Source: Gammaproteobacteria bacterium (GTDB taxonomy: Bacteria; Pseudomonadota; Gammaproteobacteria; Pseudomonadales; Azotimanducaceae_A). Taken from it: 5,606 nucleotides of DNA. The stretch spans positions 1-5,606 of the forward strand of contig JAPOON010000425.1 in NCBI GenBank assembly GCA_026713405.1, given 5' to 3'. Below, one piece after another: positions 1-5,606 of the stretch. Numbering within the stretch: position 1 is the stretch's first letter; each line of letters opens with the position of its first letter. The translations under genes were made by a program, and so were the position numbers. Under the pieces are notes generated by a model, which was not told where the DNA came from, searched no databases, and saw only the letters and a list, made by a program, of their open reading frames with translations.

Positions 1-114
1 CAGGCTGTCGGTGGATTCCGGGCGCGCTGAACTGCTTTAAAGGTGCTGGAGGCCCGCACCTCACACCCGCTCTCATCCCACAACCGAGCATTGATGTTCC
101 TTGCGCGTCCTCGT

Positions 115-128
115 CCCGGCGCGCCGGG
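115..128. repeat. Perfect 14-base GC palindrome in the leader
   Basis: CCCGGCGCGCCGGG equals its own reverse complement over all 14 bases; the flanking bases (T on both sides) break the symmetry. It lies about 100 bases upstream of the chosen start of the outer-membrane channel gene. Efflux operons are often controlled by dimeric repressors binding such symmetric sites, so an operator is possible, but no regulator gene is in view. In GC-rich DNA an all-G/C palindrome arises by chance more easily than a mixed one. The symmetry is seen; any function is a guess. Confidence 0.3.
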
Positions 129-177
129 TTCCGGACTCGCATGGAACACGTTGATTGCGGAATCGGTTTGCGGGGCG

Positions 178-206
178 CCGGGAACGCCCGGGCTGCTAGC
201 CCCCGG
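178..206 (+). promoter_or_regulatory. Two overlapping, mutually exclusive short hairpins before the first gene
   Basis: CCGGG (178-182) can pair with CCCGG (187-191) around a four-base AACG loop. GGGCT (190-194) can instead pair with AGCCC (198-202) around a three-base loop. The two stems share bases 190-191, so in RNA only one can form fully. The structure ends a few bases before the purine-rich ribosome binding region at 212-220. This could modulate translation of the first gene, but the stems are only 5 bp and such pairings are common in GC-rich leaders. No U-tract follows, so it is not a typical intrinsic terminator. Confidence 0.2.
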
Positions 207-211
207 CATGC

Positions 212-220
212 AGGGGCGGA
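212..220 (+). promoter_or_regulatory. Ribosome binding site supporting the ATG at 228
   Basis: AGGGGCGGA precedes the ATG at 228. AGGGG sits 11 bases and GGA 7 bases before the start, within workable Shine-Dalgarno range. The alternative in-frame ATG at 141 has only a weak GGA (133-135) before it. This site, together with the lipoprotein signal that begins right after ATG 228, decides the start. Confidence 0.55.
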
Positions 221-227
221 CAGCGTT

Positions 228-1763
228 ATGGAACGAGTTTTCAAATCGCTGTTGCTGTTCCTCATCCTGTGGTTGACGGTTGCGTGTTCAACGATTCAGA
301 CCTTGCCGGATGCGGGACCGGCGCCCGAGGTGCCCGCAGAGTTTGCCGGTGGCGAGGGCACTCGGGGCCACGCACCCCTTGAGTGGTGGCGCGCATTCGA
401 AGACCCGGCACTGAACCGGATCATGGACGGGGTGCTCGAGTCGAACTTCGAACTTGCCGAAGCGGTCGCGCGGGTCGAGCAGGCGAGGGCCCGGGCGCGC
501 ATCGCCGTCGCTGCCCGGTTCCCGACGGTGCAGGCATCGTTGGGCGTCAACCAATTCGATGCGCCCACCAATGCCGGGCTCGGCGCCCAGCTCGACGAAC
601 TGGGCCTGGGCTCCCAGGTCACCGAGACGTTCGGTGTGGTGCTGCCTGACCGCCTCGACCTGACCACGTACACGCTGGGCGCGGAATTCGTCTATGAACT
701 CGACTTCTGGGGCCGGGACCGCAATGCGGCGCGCGCCGCCGGCGCCGAACGGCTGGCGCAGGAAGCGGATTTCCAGGCCGCCCGGATCGGCATCCTCGCC
801 GAGACGGTGGGTACCTATCTGGAGATTGTCGACCTGCGCCGGCAACGGCAGCTTGCCGGGGAGATCGTGGGGATCTTCGAGGAACAGGAAACGCTGGCGG
901 CGGTTCGTTACGAGAAGGGGGTGGCGGACATTCGCGAACTGTATGCGGCCCGGCGCAGCCTGCGCGACGGGCAAGCCGAGTTGCCCCTCATCGAGGGCCG
1001 CCTGGCCGATGCCGAAGCGCGGCTGTGGGTGTTGCTGGGCGGCTACCGTGAGGACCTGGAGGAAATGATTCCCGATGCGCTCTCGCCGGCCACGGTCACA
1101 GCGCCGGTGCCGGCGGGAATTCCGGCCGACCTGCTGGCGCAGCGGCCCGATGTCGGTGCCGCAATTCAGCGGGCCGAGGCTGCGCGTTACACCGTCGGCG
1201 TCCGACGCGCCGAGCTGCTGCCGTCGTTGTCGCTTTCCGGCTCCATCGGCTTGCAGAGCACCGATTCGGGCGAGTGGTTCGATACGGATCAATGGTTCAG
1301 GAACCTGAGCGCCAATCTGCTCGCGCCGGTATTTCAGGGCGGGCGCCTGCGGGGCCAGGTGGCACTTGCCGAGGCGCGTCTCGAAGAGGCCGCCGCCGCA
1401 CTCGGGCGTTCCGTGGTCTCCGCGGTCAACGAGGTGGAGGCGGCGCTCACCGTCCTGGAGGCGAACCGGCGGCGGGTCAGCCTGTTGACGGCCTACGTGC
1501 AGGAGACCCGCGCCGAGGCAGTGCTGCAGGAAGAGCGCTACGTTGGCGGGGTGGGGAACTACGCCATCTATCTGGCGGCATCGCAGAGCCTGGTGGGGGC
1601 CAAGTCCGCGCTTGCAGGCGCCGAACGCGATCTGGGCTACGCGCGGCTTGCGTTGCACCGGGCCCTGGGCGGCGCCTGGACAATTGAAGGGGCGGCAGCG
1701 GTCGGGGAGGGTAACGCACCTTCCGCGCCGTCATCTCAACTCGCATCCGCTTATATCGAGTGA
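228..1763 (+). CDS. Outer-membrane efflux channel lipoprotein, TolC/OprM-like (NodT family)
   Basis: This 511-residue protein is the exit duct of a tripartite pump: a trimeric beta-barrel in the outer membrane continued by a periplasmic alpha-helical tunnel. The start at 228 is chosen because it gives a clean lipoprotein signal: MERVFK, a hydrophobic stretch, then LTVAC with the lipid-modified Cys at residue 20. Family marks follow in order: the entry motif with W53-W54, F57 and DP59-60; an AxARVxQARA-type helix near 80-90; YELDFWGR (156-163); IPADLLAQRPDV (298-309), typical of the second OEP repeat; LLPSLSLSGSIG (330-341); APVFQGGR (366-373); and a final long helix to about 484. Two OEP repeats are thus present and the length is slightly above the usual 460-490. 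The last ~27 residues are a low-complexity Ala/Gly/Ser/Pro tail. The loop between the first beta-strand and YELDFWGR looks long. It is the first gene of the operon, 6 bases before the adaptor. The family is certain; the individual gene name is not assignable. Confidence 0.95.
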   Translation: MERVFKSLLLFLILWLTVACSTIQTLPDAGPAPEVPAEFAGGEGTRGHAPLEWWRAFEDPALNRIMDGVLESNFELAEAVARVEQARARARIAVAARFPTVQASLGVNQFDAPTNAGLGAQLDELGLGSQVTETFGVVLPDRLDLTTYTLGAEFVYELDFWGRDRNAARAAGAERLAQEADFQAARIGILAETVGTYLEIVDLRRQRQLAGEIVGIFEEQETLAAVRYEKGVADIRELYAARRSLRDGQAELPLIEGRLADAEARLWVLLGGYREDLEEMIPDALSPATVTAPVPAGIPADLLAQRPDVGAAIQRAEAARYTVGVRRAELLPSLSLSGSIGLQSTDSGEWFDTDQWFRNLSANLLAPVFQGGRLRGQVALAEARLEEAAAALGRSVVSAVNEVEAALTVLEANRRRVSLLTAYVQETRAEAVLQEERYVGGVGNYAIYLAASQSLVGAKSALAGAERDLGYARLALHRALGGAWTIEGAAAVGEGNAPSAPSSQLASAYIE

Positions 1764-1769
1764 TTCAGC

Positions 1770-2975
1770 ATGACTAGAGGCAGGGGTTTCCTGATCGCAG
1801 CGGCCATTCTCATCGGCTCCGTGACGCTGGCCGTCTTTCTGGTATCGCTCGCCCCGGAGCCCGAGCGGAGTGAGCCGCCTTCGCAGATCCCGTATGTGCG
1901 AACCGCCTCTGCGGTGGCGGGTTCCGGTGCGATACCCGTGCATGGCGCCGGCACGGTGCGGCCGAGCGCGGAAGTCGATGTCGCCGCCCAGGTGGGCGGC
2001 CGCGTGGTCTGGGTCAATCCGGCCTTCCGGAGCGGCAGGCGCGTCGAAGCCGGGGCGACACTGTTCCGCATCGAAGAGGAGGACTACGTCTACCGGCTGC
2101 GGGAAGCCGAAGCCTCGCTTGCCGCCCGCCAGTCCGAGTACCTCGAGGCCCAGGAAGAGGCGGCGCTTGCGCGGGCTGAATACGAGCGTTACGCGAACCG
2201 GGAAGCGGGGGCGGCACCGCTGGGCCTGGCCAGCCCGCTGACGCTCCGGGAGCCGCAGCTCAACGCCTCCCGGGCCGCCCTCGACCGTGATGAGGCCAGC
2301 GTTGCGGAAGCAAAGCTGGCGCTTTCCCGTACCCGTGTGCGGGCGCCCTTCGACGGCTTCGTCCGGGAGGAATCGGTGGATGTGGGGCAGCTCGTGGGCG
2401 TGGGGCAGACCGTGGGTGGGCTGATCGCCGCGGCATCGGTGGAGGTGGTCGTGCCGCTGTCGGATGCCGACGCCGCCCTGATCCCCGGGCTCTGGGATGC
2501 GTCGACGGCCGAGTCCGACGAACCGGTCGAGGCTCGGGTGATTGCGGAATACGGCGATACCCGGTACGCGTGGCGCGGCCATGTCGACCGGGCGGAAGCG
2601 ACGCTCGATGAACTGTCGAGAACCATCGACGTCATCGTGCGCGTACCCGATCCTTTTGCCTCGGGTGAACCGGTTGGGTCGGCAGGCGGCCTGAACGGCA
2701 CTCCGCCACTGCTGCTGGGCAAGTTCGTGACGGTGGAGATCCAGGGACTGGCGCCGCAGCGCTACTTCCGGGTGCGGCGCGCCGCACTGCAGCCGGGCAA
2801 CGTGATCTGGGCGGTGCGCGACGGCGGCACCCTGCGCATCGTACCGGTGCGGGTGCTGCAGCGCGGGGATGACGAGATCTTCGTGACCGGGCCCCTCGAG
2901 GACGGTCAGGCCGCCGTCATCGGCGGTATCCGTTACGCCACCGACGGCATGCGCGTGCGCACCGGGGAACGCTGA
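1770..2975 (+). CDS. RND efflux periplasmic adaptor (membrane fusion protein, HlyD/AcrA-like)
   Basis: This 401-residue adaptor joins the permease to the outer-membrane channel. Residues 7-27 form a hydrophobic helix with no Cys at a lipobox, so it is probably anchored by an uncleaved transmembrane segment rather than a lipid. The first lipoyl half follows (about 69-106, with VGGRVV at 75-80), then a helical hairpin (about 105-185) rich in Ala, Glu and Arg. The second lipoyl half begins at TRVRAPFDGFV (188-198), the most diagnostic motif. A beta-barrel region (about 225-330) and a membrane-proximal domain (about 331-401, ending in the typical DGMRVR at 392-397) complete the fold. The hairpin tip is Gly/Pro-rich and carries SPLTLREPQL (155-164) rather than the classical AcrA-type tip. 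The start ATG lies 6 bases after the channel gene's stop; only a weak GAG (1758-1760) precedes it, so translation is likely coupled. The permease gene follows 5 bases after its stop. The family is secure; the substrate is unknown. Confidence 0.95.
   Translation: MTRGRGFLIAAAILIGSVTLAVFLVSLAPEPERSEPPSQIPYVRTASAVAGSGAIPVHGAGTVRPSAEVDVAAQVGGRVVWVNPAFRSGRRVEAGATLFRIEEEDYVYRLREAEASLAARQSEYLEAQEEAALARAEYERYANREAGAAPLGLASPLTLREPQLNASRAALDRDEASVAEAKLALSRTRVRAPFDGFVREESVDVGQLVGVGQTVGGLIAAASVEVVVPLSDADAALIPGLWDASTAESDEPVEARVIAEYGDTRYAWRGHVDRAEATLDELSRTIDVIVRVPDPFASGEPVGSAGGLNGTPPLLLGKFVTVEIQGLAPQRYFRVRRAALQPGNVIWAVRDGGTLRIVPVRVLQRGDDEIFVTGPLEDGQAAVIGGIRYATDGMRVRTGER
2964..2969 (+). promoter_or_regulatory. 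Ribosome binding site of the RND permease, inside the adaptor's 3' end
   Basis: GGGGAA lies 11 bases before the ATG at 2981 and inside the last codons of the adaptor gene. The spacing is a little long, and the intergenic gap is only 5 bases, so ribosomes finishing the adaptor could re-initiate here. This supports 2981 over the later in-frame ATG at 3032. Confidence 0.4.
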
Positions 2976-2980
2976 CGGCT

Positions 2981-5606
2981 ATGGCCCAGAACGACGCCTA
3001 CCAGGGGGAGCCGGGCGGACCCATCGCCTACATGGCGAGCAATCGCGTCGCCGCCAACCTGTTCATGCTGGGCATCCTGGCGATGGGCCTGGTGTCGCTT
3101 ACCGGCCTCGAGCGGGAAGCCTGGCCCACGGTGCCGTTCTTTACCATCGAAGTGTCCATGGCCTATCCGGGCGCCACGCCGGACGAGGTCGAGGAATCGA
3201 TCGTCGTCAAGATCGAGGAGGAAGTCAGCTCCATCGAGGAAGTGAAATCCGTCAAGTCCGTGGCCGCACCGGGGATGGCATCGGTGCGGGTCGAGGTCAC
3301 CTCCGGGACGGACATGGGCCGGGCGCTGGACGACATCAAGTCCGCGGTCGGGCGCATCCAGACGTTTCCCGGCGCGGCGGAGCGGGCCGAGTTCACGGAG
3401 ATGACCAACCGCCAGAGCATCATCCGCATCATCGTCTACGGCGACATCCCGGAGCGGTCGCTGAAGGAACTGGCCCACCAGATCGAAGACGAACTGGCGA
3501 CGTTGCCGAGCGTTTCCTACGTCGAGACCACGGGGGCACGGAATTACGAGATTTCCATAGAAGTGCCGCTGGACCGCCTGCGCGCCCTGGGGCTCACGCT
3601 CGAGGACGTGGCCGGTGTGGTGCGCAGCGGTTCGCTGGAGCTCTCCGCGGGCAGCATCGATACCCGGGACGCCCAGGTGCGCGTGCGCACCCTGGGCCGG
3701 CGCTACGATCAGCAGGACTTCGAGGACATCGTGGTGCTCAGCCGCGGCGACGGTACCGTCGTGCGCCTGGGCGACATCGCCCGGGTGCGGGACGATTTCC
3801 AGGACACCGACCTGGTCATCCGCCACCAGGGCAAGCCGGGCGTCTTCGTGGAGGTCTATCGAGCCGACGGCGAACAGGTCATGGACGTGGCCACTGCCGT
3901 GAACGAGCACCTGGCCAATGTCGTTGTCCCGTCGTTGCCGGAAGGCGTGGACATCACCGTCTGGAACGACGAGTCGCAGACCTATTCGGAGCGGCTCGAT
4001 CTGCTGCTCAAGAACGGCTTGCTGGGCCTCATGCTGGTGTTCGTTGCGCTGGCCCTGTTTCTCGAGATACGGCTGGCGCTGTGGGTGGTGGTCGGGCTGC
4101 TTGTTTCCGGTATCGGCGCCCTGGGCGTGATGCTGGCGCTCGACATCGCCATCAACACCATATCGCTGTTCGCCTTCGTCCTGGCGATCGGCATCATCGT
4201 CGACGATGCCATCGTGGTGGCGGAGCACATTCACCTGGAACGCAAACGGGGCACTGCGGGGGTGGTCGCGGCCATCCGCGGAACGAGGCGCATCAAGACG
4301 CCGCTGACGTTCGCCGTTCTCACCTCGATCGCCGCGTTCACTCCGCTGCTCTTCATTCCGGGGGGCATCGGCGAGATCTGGGGCGCGCTGCCGGTGGTCA
4401 TCATCGCCATGCTGGTGATCTCCCTGGCCGAATCGGTGCTGATCCTGCCCAACCACCTGTCCCACCTGCACGGGCCGGACTGGACACCCACCGGTGCCAT
4501 CGACCGATTCTTCGCGCGCACCCAGGACCGGGTAGACCAGCTGTTGCAGGCCTTCATAGCCGGACCGCTCGACAAGGGGCTGCACTTCGCCACCGGCCAG
4601 CCAGCGGTCGTGGTCGCCGGTGCCGTGGGCCTGCTGGTGATCAGCGGATCCCTGTTGCCGGCCGGAATCATCACCACGACCCTGGCCGACGTGGTGGAAG
4701 GCGACTTCGTGAACGCCAGCCTGGAAATGCCGGACGGCACCCCCGCGCACCGCACCTACGAGGTGGCCACGGAACTGGAGGAGGCGGGGCATCGGGTCCT
4801 GGAACGGCTATCGGCCGGGATGGACGACGACGCACCGCCCCTGCTCGACGGGGTGACCGTGATCGTCGGCCAGGGTCCGCGGGTGGAAGGCGGCGGCCTC
4901 GTCCCGAACCTCTCGCTGAACCCGCAAGGAAACATCGCCACCGTCGAATTCAAGCTCGTGAGCGCCCAGCAGCGGGACCTGTCGACCATCGACGTGGTGC
5001 AGGAATGGCGCGAGGAGGTGGGAGTGCTTCCGTACGTGCGCGGCATTGCGTTCAGCGGCGAGGTCATCGACCTGGGGAGCCCGGTGGAGGCGGTTCTGTC
5101 GCACCCGGACCCGGACCGCCTCGGGGAAATCGCCACTTCGGTGGTCGATGAGTTGCGCCGCATCGGCGGCGTTTTCGACGTTCGTTCGGACCATGCGCCG
5201 GGCGTTCGCGAAATCCAGCTCATGCTGCGCCCGGAAGCGCGCACGCTCGGGCTCACCCTCGATGACCTTGCCCGCCAGGCCCGGGCCGCCTTCTTCGGCG
5301 CCGAAGCGCTGCGCCTGCAGCGGGGCCGGGAAGAAGTGCGCGCCTATGTCCGCCTGCCCGCCGACGAGCGCAACGCCATTACCGATGTGGAGCACTACCT
5401 GATCCGTACGCCCACCGGGGCGGAGGTGCCGCTGAGCCAGGTGGCGGAGCTGGAGATGGGCACGTCGCCGCCGGCCATTCGCCGCCAGGACGGGCAGCGC
5501 GTGGCAACGGTTACGGCTGATGTGCATCTGGACGTCATATCGGGCGGCGAAGCCAACGCACTTCTTCCGAATTCGATTTTCGCCGACCTCACCGAAGTCA
5601 ATCCCA
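2981..5606 (+). CDS. RND efflux permease, AcrB superfamily (COG0841), 3' end outside window
   Basis: This is the proton-driven inner-membrane pump; 875 codons are visible with no stop. The start at 2981 keeps GGPIAYMASNRVAANLFM (residues 12-29), a conserved N-terminal pattern leading into TM1 (about 21-43); starting at Met18 would cut it. Periplasmic loop 1 (about 44-340) includes YPGA (62-65) and LGDIARV (263-269). TM2-TM6 fall near 343-362, 366-388, 392-417, 440-460 and 466-490, and TM7 near 540-562, nearly the same positions as in AcrB. TM4 carries VDDAIVVAEH, with D408-D409 matching the AcrB proton-relay pair Asp407-Asp408. After TM7 come VEGDFV (571-576) and MPDGTP (583-588); loop 2 includes the GQGPRVEGGG region (630-639) and RRQDGQRVATVTADV (834-848). 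About 30 residues of loop 2 plus TM8-TM12, including the Lys, Arg and Thr of the relay, are missing because the window ends. The aromatic drug-pocket residues of AcrB are not evident, so this is probably an environmental subgroup with unknown substrates. The family is certain. Confidence 0.96.
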   Translation, partial: MAQNDAYQGEPGGPIAYMASNRVAANLFMLGILAMGLVSLTGLEREAWPTVPFFTIEVSMAYPGATPDEVEESIVVKIEEEVSSIEEVKSVKSVAAPGMASVRVEVTSGTDMGRALDDIKSAVGRIQTFPGAAERAEFTEMTNRQSIIRIIVYGDIPERSLKELAHQIEDELATLPSVSYVETTGARNYEISIEVPLDRLRALGLTLEDVAGVVRSGSLELSAGSIDTRDAQVRVRTLGRRYDQQDFEDIVVLSRGDGTVVRLGDIARVRDDFQDTDLVIRHQGKPGVFVEVYRADGEQVMDVATAVNEHLANVVVPSLPEGVDITVWNDESQTYSERLDLLLKNGLLGLMLVFVALALFLEIRLALWVVVGLLVSGIGALGVMLALDIAINTISLFAFVLAIGIIVDDAIVVAEHIHLERKRGTAGVVAAIRGTRRIKTPLTFAVLTSIAAFTPLLFIPGGIGEIWGALPVVIIAMLVISLAESVLILPNHLSHLHGPDWTPTGAIDRFFARTQDRVDQLLQAFIAGPLDKGLHFATGQPAVVVAGAVGLLVISGSLLPAGIITTTLADVVEGDFVNASLEMPDGTPAHRTYEVATELEEAGHRVLERLSAGMDDDAPPLLDGVTVIVGQGPRVEGGGLVPNLSLNPQGNIATVEFKLVSAQQRDLSTIDVVQEWREEVGVLPYVRGIAFSGEVIDLGSPVEAVLSHPDPDRLGEIATSVVDELRRIGGVFDVRSDHAPGVREIQLMLRPEARTLGLTLDDLARQARAAFFGAEALRLQRGREEVRAYVRLPADERNAITDVEHYLIRTPTGAEVPLSQVAELEMGTSPPAIRRQDGQRVATVTADVHLDVISGGEANALLPNSIFADLTEVNP

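Larger units (their letters stand above)
1..227. other. Leader / upstream non-coding region of the efflux operon
   Basis: I find no supportable gene here. In + frame 2 a short open stretch (RLSVDSGRAELL then a TAA at 38-40) could be the tail of an upstream gene, but twelve residues cannot be identified. The frame of the first operon gene is open back to position 3, so the coding limit rests on start choice and the signal peptide, not on a stop codon. No convincing sigma70 -35/-10 pair is visible: TTGATG at 91-96 and TTGATT at 151-156 have no matching -10 at normal spacing. The leader holds a perfect GC palindrome (115-128) and two overlapping weak hairpins (178-206), listed separately. The promoter may lie here or further upstream. 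Confidence 0.5.

Noticed and set aside
2..40. Possible C-terminal tail of an upstream + strand gene ending at the TAA at 38-40
   Set aside because: Only twelve codons are visible and another frame stops at 28-30. Nothing distinguishes it from chance.
1..142. An open minus-strand frame from the ATG at 142 running off the left edge, considered as a divergent regulator gene
   Set aside because: The translation (starting MRVRNPARRDEDAQG) shows no helix-turn-helix or other recognisable TetR, MarR or LysR pattern, and it is too short to judge.
91..160. TTGATG and TTGATT as sigma70 -35 boxes
   Set aside because: The sequence 16-18 bases downstream in each case is GC-rich and has no TATAAT-like hexamer.
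288..1658. A 456-codon open frame on the minus strand opposite the channel gene
   Set aside because: No recognisable motif, and composition typical of an antisense shadow. The + strand carries full OEP-family motifs across the same region.
2933..4792. A 619-codon open frame on the minus strand opposite the permease gene
   Set aside because: Its translation is rich in His, Gln, Arg, Asp and Gly with no recognisable domain or membrane segments, while the + strand reads as a clear RND permease over the same bases. Long antisense open frames are expected in GC-rich coding DNA with strong third-position bias.
4081..5151. A 356-codon open frame on the + strand in another frame within the permease
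   Set aside because: Its translation is dominated by Gly, Arg, His and Ala, as expected from a shifted reading of GC-rich codons. The permease frame is continuous and motif-bearing throughout, so this is not a frameshift or an overlapping gene.
5400..5606. Possible truncation of the permease gene
   Set aside because: The frame is intact to the last base. The missing C-terminal transmembrane half is due to the window edge, not a stop or frameshift.

Overview
This window holds one tightly packed operon on the + strand. It encodes a complete-looking tripartite RND efflux pump of a Gram-negative bacterium. The genes, in order, are an outer-membrane channel lipoprotein of the TolC/OprM (NodT) type at 228-1763, a periplasmic adaptor (membrane fusion protein) at 1770-2975, and an inner-membrane RND permease that starts at 2981 and runs off the right edge. 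The gaps between the genes are 6 and 5 bases, so co-transcription and probable translational coupling are expected.

The DNA is GC-rich, with strong G/C bias at third codon positions in all three genes. Together with the outer-membrane components, this suggests a high-GC proteobacterium. Wording of the permease and adaptor motifs is reminiscent of environmental Gammaproteobacteria, but this is an impression from memory and no species can be named.

Layout: 1-227 is a non-coding leader as far as I can tell. It carries a perfect 14-base GC palindrome (115-128) and two overlapping short hairpins (178-206) just before the ribosome binding site of the first gene. 228-1763 encodes the outer-membrane channel, with a lipoprotein signal (Cys20) and two OEP repeats. 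1770-2975 encodes the adaptor, with an N-terminal membrane anchor, split lipoyl domain, helical hairpin, beta-barrel and membrane-proximal domain. 2981-5606 encodes the first 875 residues of the permease: TM1-TM7 and nearly all of both periplasmic loops, including the paired Asp408-Asp409 of the proton relay. TM8-TM12 lie outside the window.

The three proteins would work as one machine. The permease takes up substrate from the periplasm or inner-membrane outer leaflet using the proton gradient, the adaptor bridges the periplasm, and the channel opens to the outside. The permease belongs to the AcrB superfamily (COG0841), but looks like an environmental subgroup rather than a classical AcrB/MexB multidrug pump, so the substrate cannot be predicted. 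No regulator gene, mobile element, RNA gene, CRISPR array or terminator is visible. I see no sign of an undescribed system; the points worth a second look are the divergent permease/adaptor features and the leader structures.
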